Shown: positions 9,881 through 20,374 of the stretch, piece after piece | Numbering within the stretch: the first letter of the stretch is position 1 | How the letters are laid out: every line of letters begins with the position of its first letter | The notes under the pieces: model-generated | Told to the model about the DNA's origin: nothing | Databases searched by the model: none | The model's input: the letters and a program-made list of their open reading frames with translations, nothing else | Translations under genes and position numbers: made by a program | Origin: Chrysogorgia sp. JL179-B06 | Taxonomy: Eukaryota > Cnidaria > Anthozoa > Scleralcyonacea > Chrysogorgiidae | DNA length: 64,000 bases | NCBI GenBank assembly: GCA_035772405.1 | Contig: JAYKKM010000044.1 | Span: forward strand, 1,146,001-1,210,000 | Direction: 5' to 3'

Positions 9881-10177
9881 ATGAAAAAAAGACAGCTTTA
9901 TGACATATGTATATATTATAACGATCGAAAACGATCGATATTGGCCCTAATGTCTCCGCCAGCTCCAGGCTATAGTTTAGCTGATAAAAAGCTTCTAAAA
10001 GCACGTGCTTGATGTAGCACAACACGCCGCTTTGCAGTTGATATCAGTAACTCTAAAGAGGAATTATAGATTAGTATTTGATCCTTTCCCAGCTCATATG
10101 CGACGTAAAACTCTTAACTACGATTTAACTGGCTATCGGTAGTTCAAACACTTAGCTAAGAACGAAGGTGAATCGTA

Positions 10178-10400
10178 CATACATACATACATACACCCTC
10201 CCTATGCATAGGGTAGGGGCCAAGGTCACCAATGGTGGCCTCGGATCTCAGCGCAAAATGAACACAGCAAAATTCAACAGAGTTTCTTAATTCGTCCTCG
10301 CCATGCCACACGGTCTTCTGCCACAGTTGTCCAGTCTTTCATGTTCAGATTCGTCTTCGCCAAAGCTTTTCTCTGAGGCCACGTCCTGATAGGTGAACTC
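10178..10400 (-). mobile_element. LINE 3' end with (TGTA)n tail
   Basis: The minus strand encodes the extreme C-terminus of a non-LTR retrotransposon, with the characteristic AEDRVAWRGRI motif and a stop shortly after. About 90 bp of untranslated sequence follow, then a (TGTA)n tail (plus strand ACATACATACAT at 10178-10196). Everything upstream of roughly 40 codons has been lost by 5' truncation. It belongs to a different LINE lineage from the fragment at 10842-11288, judging by C-terminus and tail. Confidence 0.72.
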
Positions 10401-10548
10401 TGGGCAGTCAAAGGTGAATCTATAGCTCGTAATAGGCAGGGGTATACTCCCGCGAACTATAAATGAAGTTCATATATATGAAAGATCTTACTGACTTTAG
10501 TTTATTCCCAAAGCTTCAGCATTCCTATCAATTTAGGGACTAGGTTAT

Positions 10549-11460
10549 TATGGAAAAAATTTTACCCAACCAAATTAAGATCAGAAATTTAACCGTACCA
10601 ACCATTTATGGGTAAAGAAAATATTTTATCCAACCCAAGGAGAAAAAAGTTAGATAAAGCCCAATTCCTAGCATATCGTCGATACAAGTTTTAATAACAA
10701 ACCTATAGTCATTAGATATACAGATACAGACAGATTCTACTGTAACTTTCAGATATCTCCCTATACAGAGCAGCAATCCAAGGAAAACAAGCAGAGGAAT
10801 ACAATAACAAAAGATAATGTGAAATGATGACTAAGGAGAATTGATAATAATAATAATAATTATTATATTTATATAGCGCATCATATCCACTAATTGTTCA
10901 TGGCGCTTCACAACAATGCTACTATAAATAAAATACAAAATTAATTAAATGCCTACATAATATAGATCTTTAGGGATTTCTTAAAAAGTAAAAGTGTACT
11001 AGATTTACGAATACTAAAAGGCAGCTTGTTCCAAAGTCTTGGGGCACATGCAGCAAAAGCTCTGTCACCAAAACTCTTGGTGTGCGTTCTCGGTTGTGTC
11101 AAAAGCTCTTTAGATTCGGACCGTAGAGTTCCGAAGACTTCTGATAATGTAATAAGACAAATAAGTCTACTAGATATACTTAGGACTATACCCATTCAGT
11201 GTTTTGTAAACATGCAAGTAATAATATCTTAAATATGATACGATAGTGGATTGGAAGCCAATGAAGTTCAACCAACACAGGGGTAATGACGAGATTCCAA
11301 TTTTAAATAATGAACTATTAATTTTTTATGTAAGTAATCATGAAAATTTTGCTACCCAACCATTCAGAGAAGTGATTTTTTTACCCAACCATTCAGGTCT
11401 TAGAATTTACAATTAACCAACCATTTTCTCTTCGGCTCTCACCCCGGCCATAATTAATGA
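10549..11460 (-). mobile_element. TGGTTGGGTA-rich TIR element, copy 2, interrupted
   Basis: Reverse complement of the element at 7850-8465. The right part aligns at 10549-10848 and the left part at 11289-11460, ending in GGCCATAATTAATGACC. The gap is filled by a LINE. On the minus strand the junction reads GGAATCTCGTCA, then the LINE, then TCAATTCTCC, exactly where copy 1 is continuous. Copy 2 lacks the 141-bp tandem duplication, so that arose in copy 1 or was lost here. Confidence 0.75.
10842..11288 (-). mobile_element. 5'-truncated LINE nested in the TIR element
   Basis: The minus-strand frame ending at 10953 encodes the C-terminal tail of a CR1/Jockey-type reverse transcriptase (FGDRAFAACAPRLWNKLP, then SLLLFKKSLK-like residues). 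The 3' untranslated stretch contains GCGCTATATAAAT and finishes in an (ATT)n tail (plus strand 10849-10862). At most a 3-4-bp target duplication (TGA) is visible. It inserted after the host element, so it is the youngest layer here. Confidence 0.8.
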
Positions 11461-12236
11461 CCCGTCTCTTATAGTTAAGAAGATATGGCCAGTTGAAGTT
11501 GAAAATTTGAGGATCATTTTTGACGCCATATTTGTTTTGAAAATATGACGTCATTGAGTCTTTATCGGCAGTGGAGTTGTTTTGATGGCGTCACATAGTG
11601 ATAGCTGTTGTGAGTGCTCTTCGGACATCTGAAGAACGTCCATCTGAAGATAACCGCCGCTGAGGCCGTCGAAACGTCAGTCACCAACAATAGTCTTTCT
11701 CAGACTACAACAATCGCATATCACATAGTGATATGGGCGATCACATAGTGATAGCTGTTGTGAGTGCTCTTTGGCGGAAAATTAGTCGAAATAAACTATT
11801 TGGTTCCTCATGCGGGAAAGTAGAGGAGCTTCTTAGGTATAATAAGAGATACAAATATGGATATGAGAAACAAATATGGCGTCGAAATTGAACTCCACTT
11901 ATATTTTGACTGGAGCTGGTACTCCTAAATTACTAAAATAATAATATAAAATAATAATATATAATACATTTATACACACAATACTCCAGAAACTAACATA
12001 TAATTACTATACATCCGTAGAAAATTGTTGAAGAATTTCTCTCCACTTATTGTTGATAATATTTATTGATTAAATTTTTAAAAGATTGAATGGAGAGTTG
12101 ACGATATTCTTCAATAATTTCAGACTGACGGAGGTTATTCCAAGATACAACACCGAGATCAAATGAAAAGCTTTTTTAAGGAAACTTGTCTTCGGTTTAT
12201 CATGCAGGTAAAGTTTTTGATAATAGTACTTCTCAT
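11461..12236. other. Intergenic with a 36-bp direct repeat
   Basis: No gene. A segment of about 36 bp (TCACATAGTGATAGCTGTTG and following bases) occurs at 11589-11625 and again at 11741-11776. Between the copies lies a CGAAACGTCAG motif and a palindrome around ATATCACATAGTGATAT. The rest (11780-12236) is AT-rich sequence with no recognisable feature. Confidence 0.55.
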
Positions 12237-12842
12237 CAGACATAGTTTGACGCTACTCTGGCTTTAAAAAGTTTTTTGAACGTAACTTTAAAAGTTATTG
12301 TCCATGACCCAACGTTTCGACACTCTAGTCTAGTGTCTTCGTCAGGGGTGATCGTTGTAAAGTTAGGATCCCTATTTATACCCTCATAGATCGACCGATG
12401 ATGACGTTATCTAGTAACAAGATGCAAATAAGCTTCTGGTAATAAACCACCGTCATCGCGTTTCAATGGGGCGTCGGCGCTATTGATATGCCGCGCACGC
12501 GTGCTCCGACAAAGCAACATTTTCCATTTTTGAAAAGAAAGCAGCCTTTTGGTGTTCTTTTAAGCGCGTACGAAACTGACACTGTTCTTACTCTGATGAA
12601 GGGCTCCGCTCGAAACGTCAGTATTTCGTCACTAAATTCTTGGCAGTTTACCACCTTTGCACTTTGCTATATATATATTCAAAACACTGTCTACGCAGCA
12701 CTCTACTTTTTGACGATCCTTATGTTTCGCAAAAAGGTTTTTGAGCAACTTTTACGTTGAAACGTTGGGTCATGGACAGTAACTTTTAAAGCTAGGTTCA
12801 AAAAACTTTTTAAAGCCAGAGTAGCGTCAAACTATGTCTGAT
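12237..12842. mobile_element. Element with ~85-bp TIRs and hammerhead-like motifs
   Basis: The arms at 12237-12320 and 12759-12840 are near-perfect reverse complements (AGACATAGTTTGACGCTACT is shared). The interior has two segments of CTGANGA - stem - GAAAC form. One is on the minus strand at 12303-12345, with a 6-bp stem GACACT/AGTGTC. The other is on the plus strand at 12594-12630. This order resembles the core of hammerhead ribozymes found in Penelope-like retroelements, but helix I is not convincing. A fragment of the same element lies at 57786-57911. Confidence 0.6.
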
Positions 12843-13639
12843 TTATCACCTTGTTGCGTTGGCAAATTATTTATTACTTCTCATGTTATATAAATATGCA
12901 TAATTATGGCGGATACTAAACAAATCTGATAGTGGTATGGATAACAAGTTGTCGCCACGTGGTCTTAACTGTTTTTTCAAAACATTTTATCATTCTATTG
13001 GATAAGATCGTGATTTTCATTTTTAGCGGGGCCGTTTGCGCGTATTTTATTAAGACCTTATAAGGAGAACGGAGATCGTGGATAAGATGGTTGGATTTTT
13101 ATCGCTGAATTAGAAATTACGAATTACACGCACGTTGTTCTTGTCTAAAGGCCTGTAGCGTCGAGAGGGCGGGGGTAGGCGGGGTTACCCCTGGCCCAGA
13201 AGGAGCCCGGGCGATGATCGAGGATGAGCATGAAATCTTGTTGGTCAGCAGTCACATTAATTGGATAACATCAAGGGCTCTAACAGACTCTTCCATATGC
13301 TGATGTGTAGCCATGGAGATACTGTATAAACAATATATATACAGTTACAGTATTTATGTGTAATTACAACAATAACAATTCTATTTGATTTTCAACATTG
13401 GCATTTACATTGTATTAAATTGGAGTAATAAGGCACCTGTGTCTCCAAAAATGTTGATCTGTATCTTATTCACCCAAGTGTATACACATCTTTTTATATA
13501 GATTTTAGAAAATAAGAACCTGTTTCAAATTTTAGGCTAAACAGGTTCTTGTATAGATGGGGTATAACTGGCAAATTTTAGCCTAACAGGTTCTTAAAAA
13601 CTAGGTTCTTACTCGCGGGTTTTTACTGTATAGCAAATC
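12843..13639. other. Intergenic, no gene
   Basis: Nothing coding. A palindrome with 12-bp arms (AAGAACCTGTTT ... AAACAGGTTCTT) lies at 13515-13551. The same AACAGGTTCTT word recurs at 13587-13597 and a variant at about 13602, suggesting a decayed repeat end. A GC-rich patch lies at 13160-13215. Confidence 0.5.
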
Positions 13640-14517
13640 CGCAAAAAATTCGGTTCAGAGAGCGAAAAGGAACGTGCATTCAAGCAGAATGTATGTCATC
13701 GTGGATTCTGTAATAGCAGACCTAACAACACGGCTACGATCTCTAATGCTTTCTTTTGCAGTATTCGCAATTATCAGAAGACCAAATTCTTCAGGCTTGT
13801 GATGTTTTGACAAAGCCGAAGTATCCTGATGATATTTCCCAAAACAAGGACAAGTAAAAGAAATTCGTTCAGATAATGGTACAAATTTTACGAGTGGAAA
13901 CAAAGATCTGGGAGAAGCAATCAAGCAATGGAATCAGGAGAACATCCATAACTATACCTGCTTCAAAACCAGATAAAATGGACATTCAATCCTCCATCGG
14001 GTTCTCATTTCGGTGGTATTTGGGATTGGGAACGATCTATTAGAACGACGCGAAAAATCTTGAACACAGTTACAGTACCAAAGAACAGAGTGCGAACATT
14101 CATGTGAAGTCGAGGCGATCATCAATGGCCGACCAATTACACCAGCCTCTGGGCCCACACGACTTGGATGTTCCTATCCCACATCATCTGTTGCGGTTAC
14201 GGTCAGAGAACACAATGTCTCCAGGGATATTCAAGAAACAAGACTGCTATTCACGTCGCAGATGGAGACAAGTTCAATATTTAGCTGATGTCTTCTGGAA
14301 GCGTTGGCTTCGAGAGTACTTACCACTCTTACAAGAACGGCAAAAGTGGTCTCGAACCAAAATAAATATTAGCGTTGGGGATATTGTGCTCATTAAAGAC
14401 GAAAACAGCCCAAGAAACTCATGGCCTCTCGGTAGGATAACAGAAGTCTTCCCAGATTCAAAAGGACTCGTTCGTCAAGCGAAATTAAAGACCAGATCAA
14501 CCTAACTAGAACGTCCT
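13640..14517 (+). pseudogene. Decayed BEL/Pao retrotransposon integrase
   Basis: Fragments in different plus frames follow the order of a BEL/Pao-type integrase. The core block around IRSDNGTNF (about 13867-13895) contains a catalytic Asp. Then comes a FNPPSGSHFGG block (about 13986-14020) and the C-terminal DUF5641 domain in the open frame 14104-14505 ([47 protein letters not shown]). Frameshifts and stops separate the pieces. No reverse transcriptase and no paired LTRs are seen nearby, so it is a dead remnant. Family identity rests on the DUF5641 signature. Confidence 0.82.
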
Positions 14518-14973
14518 GTCGATAAACTTTGCTTACTCGTAGAATCGGACTCGTATAGAATTAGACATTTAGGAATTAAGCTCACTTGCATTTATCCTCA
14601 GATCCTCCGTGTATGTTTATTAATGCACTTATTAAAGTATGAGACAACCTTTAAATTAGGGGCCGGGGTGAAGGATCTGAACATTGTCTCATACTTTAAT
14701 AAGTGCATCCGAATCCTAAGGGACAAGTTTATGTAAATTCAGTAAATATGTTGGTAAAATGCAAATTGGAGAGCAAAGGGCAGTGTTATAAGATAGAGAT
14801 GTAGCTGTTGATTTACAAAGATCCGTCACCAAAACGTAAGTAATCGTGTTTGTTATGTGTTTGTAAGTAATGTATCTATACTTAGTCTGTCGTCGTTATA
14901 TAATATCGTTTAAAATCTTCCTGTAATGTTCACCTCAAAAGTCCGGGTGTGCGTGACGTAGCACATGTGCGTA
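14518..14973. repeat. Intergenic with a 24-bp perfect hairpin
   Basis: The arms at 14624-14647 and 14684-14707 are perfect 24-bp reverse complements (they begin TGCACTTATTAAAGTATGAG) around a 36-bp loop containing GGGGCCGGGGTGAAGGATC. This is probably a tiny foldback element. The rest of the stretch shows no gene. Confidence 0.75.
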
Positions 14974-15201
14974 ATGAACCTTTGCACACAGATAGTGCAA
15001 GATGAAACACAGTTGACAATGTTAGGCATGCATAGGTATGACAAGCACACGTCCGATATTATTTTATCCTTATCAAGACAGAGTATGAGGGTGTTTTATG
15101 AAATCCGTTCAAGGGGCCTGGGTACAACAGTGTTACCTTGACAACAAAATTAGGGACATCAACTGTGTTTCATCTTGCACTATATGTGTGCAAAGGTTCA
15201 T
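14974..15201. repeat. Inverted-repeat element (43-bp arms)
   Basis: The arms at 14974-15016 and 15159-15201 are near-identical reverse complements (ATGAACCTTTGCACACA...), with one mismatch noticed. They enclose about 140 bp of unique non-coding sequence. Looks like a small MITE; target duplications are not obvious. Confidence 0.75.
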
Positions 15202-15990
15202 TTGATTCTGACACATAGTAACTGAGCTATATGACGTCATAATTTGTGCTGAATCAGCAATTTGTTTGTGCCATATTTCCCCTTGATTTTGGCATCTTTA
15301 AATCTTTATAACTCTGGAACTAGAAAAGATATCAAGGAACGGTAAACAGCATATCGTCCTACTTTTTGATGCTCTTTCAAATGAAGCATTAAAAGAATTC
15401 ACTTTAATATATACACTTTTTTTTACATATAAACATGAAGAACAACAAGTGATAGTATAGTAATGCTACGAGACGAATTACACTTCAAGAAGATTGTTTT
15501 AAAGGATCTAGGATTATCACATGAGTTAGGTGTTTGCCAGGGATTTAGAGTAGCATCTGCGCATGACTTGAGTGACAAAAACACATTCAGAAAGTGAATT
15601 CTGCTATTCAAAGTTAAGGACGAATCGAAGGTATACACACAAAAACAATATATGAAGAAATCAGAGAATTTAAATGAGTCAATTCCAACAGTGATCCCCC
15701 CGCATTTGCTTGCCAGGGCCGGACATGGTACTAGGCGGTCTCAAAAAACCCCGGGGATTTGACAATATTGAAGCCCACAAAGGACTATGGGCGTGAATGT
15801 TTCCCTCATGGTCTATGTCATAGTTAAACTGTATCTTTTACTGTTTATCAGCTCCTGGGAGTGGAACATTTGCCCACTAGTAAGTGCTCCGTAGCCAAGA
15901 ATTAGCACTATCTTTACAAATAAAATGCCACTTCCCGGCGGTTTCCAGGCGGGGGGAGATGGGGTGAATTTCACTCTTGGAATTGACGCA
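15202..15990. other. Intergenic, no gene seen
   Basis: AT-rich sequence with short spurious frames. The minus-strand frame at 15423-15638 has no recognisable domain. A GGGGGGAGATGGGGTGAA patch near 15950 borders the next foldback element. Confidence 0.45.
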
Positions 15991-16190
15991 TGCATAAAGG
16001 TGGATTTCCATTCAGTGCTTTTGATTGCGCTATCGACAATATCGACTTTATTCAATCGCTTTCTTTTTAATTGTCTACCTCGACTTGAATTGAACGGATC
16101 CGGTCGAGAGCTCACAATTCAAAAGAAGGCGATTGAATAAAGTCGATCGTGCGATTCTCAAAGCACTGAATGGAAATCCACCTTTACGCA
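15991..16190. repeat. Foldback element with ~82-bp arms
   Basis: The arms at about 15991-16072 and 16108-16190 are imperfect reverse complements, with shared blocks AAAGGTGGATTTCCATTCAG and CGACTTTATTCAATCGC. The spacer is only about 35 bp. RNA read through it would form a long hairpin. No coding sequence. Confidence 0.8.
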
Positions 16191-16303
16191 GGCATGGACG
16201 AGCCAAAGAAGACATACAGTATATCTCGGAATAAAATACAGAAATTTGTTGACTGAATATAGGAATAGCTACTTGTTCTTTCTGTAGTTCATATAACAGT
16301 TAA

Positions 16304-16762
16304 AGGACATTGGCAACACAATTTAAGTTTGTCTAATATGAAAGAACTCGTAAAATGATAGAGCAACACCTTTTACAACTTTCCCGTATTTTACTTCGTT
16401 TTTGAAATATTTTAGTTTGTTTGATATGTAAATGAACTGGTGTCTGACGTCAGGTGCAGGGTAGAGAATTTTCACTCATTAAAATATTAGCTACATCTTC
16501 AAGTTTGTTCCACAAATTTACTTGAAAATGTGCGTATAACAACTCCCCATGATAATGAACGTTGTAAACTTAGCAATCACTGAGATATAATAAATTTTTT
16601 AATGAGTGAAAATTCTCTACACTGCACCTGACGTCAGACACCATCTCATTTACATATCAAACAAACTGAAATATTTCAAAAACGAAGTAAAATACGGAAA
16701 AGTTGTTCGAAAAAACGAGTTCTTTCATACTAGACAAACTTAATTTTTGTTGCCAATGTCCT
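16304..16762. mobile_element. Foldback MITE with TTAA target sites
   Basis: Starts AGGACATTGGCAAC and ends GTTGCCAATGTCCT, with TTAA immediately outside each end (16300-16303 and 16763-16766). The inverted arms are about 175 bp each (to about 16490, and from about 16590) and contain TTTGTTTGATATG and a TGACGTCAG palindrome. A TTAA target and inverted termini are hallmarks of piggyBac-type transposition, so I infer a non-autonomous piggyBac-like element. Relatives lie at 2657-2782, 7403-7642 and 56730-57209. Confidence 0.82.
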
Positions 16763-16766
16763 TTAA

Positions 16767-17421
16767 AGGTGTTCGGACGTATTCCGTTGCTAAACAACCA
16801 GTTGCTAAGGACAGGTCATTTAGTGCCCAATATACTTCACGAGTGGACAATAAATTCAAGGTATAACCAACATATTTTATGTGTGGAATATGTTGGCAAA
16901 CTGCTTTCGTCTGGTGTCGTATTTGATGACGTCACCATGACGTCATCAACAAACACAAAAACTCTATAATTTTCGTCATTTTTTACAGTGTGCTATATAT
17001 TTTTAGTGTCATATAAACCTAAATTACTTCCTACAAAAAGTACGCATGGATTCATTGATATATTAAATAAAAACGAAGTTATGAAAATTTGATTGTGTTT
17101 ATTAACCTTAAAAATCCGATATCTCGGCTAATTTTTAAAAATTCTTAAAATCCATACGTACTTTTATGAAGGTAACCTTCCAGATTCAAATCACACGTAA
17201 AAAAAAAATTTCTTAAAACCTTCGAAGATTATAGGAATTTTCATATTTCGATGACGTCATCATATGACATTACCAAACGAAAGAGTTTTGTCCACATATA
17301 GTACATACAGACTGTCTTGATGGATTGTTAAAACTGTGAAATTGTAAGGCAAATTTTGTCAATTCTAAGCTTCCTTAGCAACGGATATAAGGTCTGCAAA
17401 TCGAAATACGTCCGAACACCC
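16767..17421. mobile_element. Second TTAA MITE, directly adjoining the first
   Basis: Starts AGGTGTTCGGACGTAT and ends ATACGTCCGAACACCC. It is flanked by TTAA on the left (16763-16766, shared with the preceding element) and on the right (17422-17425). The termini differ from the first element, so it is a separate family. The interior is AT-rich with several TGACGTCAT palindromes and no coding capacity. Confidence 0.82.
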
Positions 17422-17425
17422 TTAA

Positions 17426-17510
17426 TGTCTGAGTCGCGCGGACATCGCAGGAATCGTCTCACTGACAATTAGAAGGTTATATGTTCGATTCCTCTCCAGG
17501 ATTCACGAAA
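17426..17510 (+). repeat. Degenerate tRNA-like segment
   Basis: Contains TCTCACTGACAATTAGAAGG followed by TTATATGTTCGATTCC, matching the anticodon arm to B-box part of the tRNA-like sequence on the minus strand at 57634-57708. The D-arm is unrecognisable. Probably a decayed SINE head. Confidence 0.45.
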
Positions 17511-17600
17511 ATTTTCTGAGAATTCGAGCTTGACGATCCGCGGCTCATGTATCGTCTGTCAGTCAAGTACTCCAAGCTCCCTCGTAGTCATTTACTACAT

Positions 17601-17785
<185 letters not shown>

Positions 17786-17910
17786 TGCCTGAAGATTCTT
17801 TTACAGATGAAACAAGTTGTAGCAGACCAGTTTTGAGGTAAGCGAAAATCTATTATTTGCTCTAACTATATGTTGTTGAGCATTTTCATTTCCTAGACCA
17901 AAACCTACAC

Positions 17911-18081
<171 letters not shown>

Positions 18082-18204
18082 ATACATAACAGTTCATGTG
18101 CCTATTACCATTTTCATTCTTGCTATCAGGACTCAATTCCAATACTCATTCCTTTGAACCTTTCTCTTTGGTCTGCACGAAGATCCTGCCAGAAAAGATA
18201 TATG

Positions 18205-18355
18205 ATTAACCCCTTTACTTTTACATCGAAAAATGACCGAATTTTAAGGTATTTTTAACTCATATCAATATCTAGGGCATTAATTTTTCATATTTTAAGT
18301 TTATTTCGAAAAGTTGAAAATGGTCGAAAATCGTCAAAAAGTTAAGGTTAACCCT
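18205..18355. repeat. Diverged left-edge satellite monomer
   Basis: The first monomer differs strongly from the core. It reads ATATCAATATCTAGGGCATT where the core reads ATATTAATACCTAAGGCATT, and TTATTTCGAAAAGTTGAAAA where the core reads TTGTTTTGACAAGTTAAAAA. The same alternative words appear in the last monomer at the far end of the array. Confidence 0.85.
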
Positions 18356-20374
18356 TTACTTTTTGTCCAAATTTGCCCATTTTTTCCAAATTTTTGGATG
18401 TCAAAAAATGACTAAATTTACGCTAGTTTCTGCTCATATTAATACCTAAGGCATTATTTAGGCTATATTTTCATATTTTGAGCTTATTTTGACAAGTTAA
18501 AAATGGTCTAAAATCGTCAAAAAGTTAAGGTTTACTTTTTGTCCAAATTTGGCCATTTTTGCCAAATTTTTGGATGTCAAAAAATGACTAAATTTACGCT
18601 AGTTTCTGCTCATATTAATACCTAAGGCATTATTTAGGCTATATTTTCATATTTTAAGCTTGTTTTGACAAGTTAAAAATGGTCGAAAATCGTCAAAAAG
18701 TTAAGGTTAACCCCTTTACTTTTTGTCCAAATTTGCCCATTTTTGCCAAATTTTTGGATGTCAAAAAATGACTAAATTTACGCTAGTTTCTGCTCATATT
18801 AATACCTAAGGCATTATTTAGGCTATATTTTCATATTTTAAGCTTGTTTTGACAAGTTAAAAATGGTCGAAAATCGTCTAAAAGTTAAGGTTAACCCCTT
18901 TACTTTTTGTCCAAATTTGGCCATTTTTGCCAAATTTTTGGATGTCAAAAAATGACTAAATTTACGCTAGTTTCTGCTCATATTAATACCTAAGGCATTA
19001 TTTAGGCTATATTTTCATATTTTAAGCTTGTTTTGACAAGTTAAAAATGGTCGAAAATCGTCAAAAAGTTAAGGTTAACCCCTTTACTTTTTGTCCAAAT
19101 TTGGCCATTTTTGCCAAATTTTTGGATGTCAAAAAATGACTAAATTTACGCTAGTTTCTCCTTATATTAATACCTAAGGCATTATTTAGGCTATATTTTC
19201 ATATTTTAAGCTTGTTTTGACAAGTTAAAAATGGTCGAAAATCGTCAAAAAGTTAAGGTTAACCCCTTTACTTTTTGTCCAAATTTGGCCATTTTTGCCA
19301 AATTTTTGGATGTCAAAAAACGACTAAATTTACGCTAGTTTCTGCTCATATTAATACCTAAGGCATTATTTAGGCTATATTTTCATATTTTAAGCTTGTT
19401 TTGACACGTTAAAAATGGTCGAAAATCGTCAAAAAGTTAAGGTTAACCCCTTTACTTTTTGTCCAAATGTGGCCATTTTTGCCAAATTTTTGGATGTCAA
19501 AAAATGACTAAATTTACGCTAGTTTCTGCTCATATTAATACCTAAGGCATTATTTAGGCTATATTTTCATATTTTAAGCTTGTTTTGACAAGTTAAAAAT
19601 GGTCGAAAATCGTCAAAAAGTTAAGGTTAACCCCTTTACTTTTTGTCCAAATTTGGCCATTTTTGCCAAATTTTTTGGATGTCAAAAAATGACTAAATTT
19701 ACGCTAGTTTCTGCTCATATTAATACCTAAGGCATTATTTAGGCTATATTTTCATATTTTAAGCTTGTTTTGACAAGTTAAAAATGGTCGAAAATCGTCA
19801 AAAAGTTAAGGTTAACCCCTTTACTTTTTGTCCAAATTTGGCCATTTTTGCCAAATTTTTGGATGTCAAAAAATGACTAAATTTACGCTAGTTTCTGCTC
19901 ATATTAATACCTAAGGCATTATTTAGGCTATATTTTCATATTTTAAGCTTGTTTTGACAAGTTAAAAATGGTCGAAAATCGTCAAAAGGTTAAGGTTAAC
20001 CCCTTTACTTTTTGTCCAAATTTGGCCATTTTTGCCAAATTTTTGGATGTCAAAAAACGACTAAATTTACGCTAGTTTCTGCTCATATTAATACCTAAGG
20101 CATTATTTAGGCTATATTTTCATATTTTAAGCTTGTTTTGACAAGTTAAATATGGTCGAAAATCGTCAAAAAGTTAAGGTTAACCCCTTTACTTTTTGTC
20201 CAAATTTGGCCATTTTTGCCAAATTTTTGGATGTCAAAAAATGACTAAATTTACGCTAGTTTCTGCTCATATTAATACCTAAGGCATTATTTAGGCTATA
20301 TTTTCATATTTTAAGCTTGTTTTGACAAGTTAAAAATGGTCGAAAATCGTCAAAAAGTTAAGGTTAACCCCTTT

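Noticed and set aside
13655..14158. Minus-strand frames at the integrase remnant
   Set aside because: Integrase motifs read on the plus strand; the minus frames have no domain.
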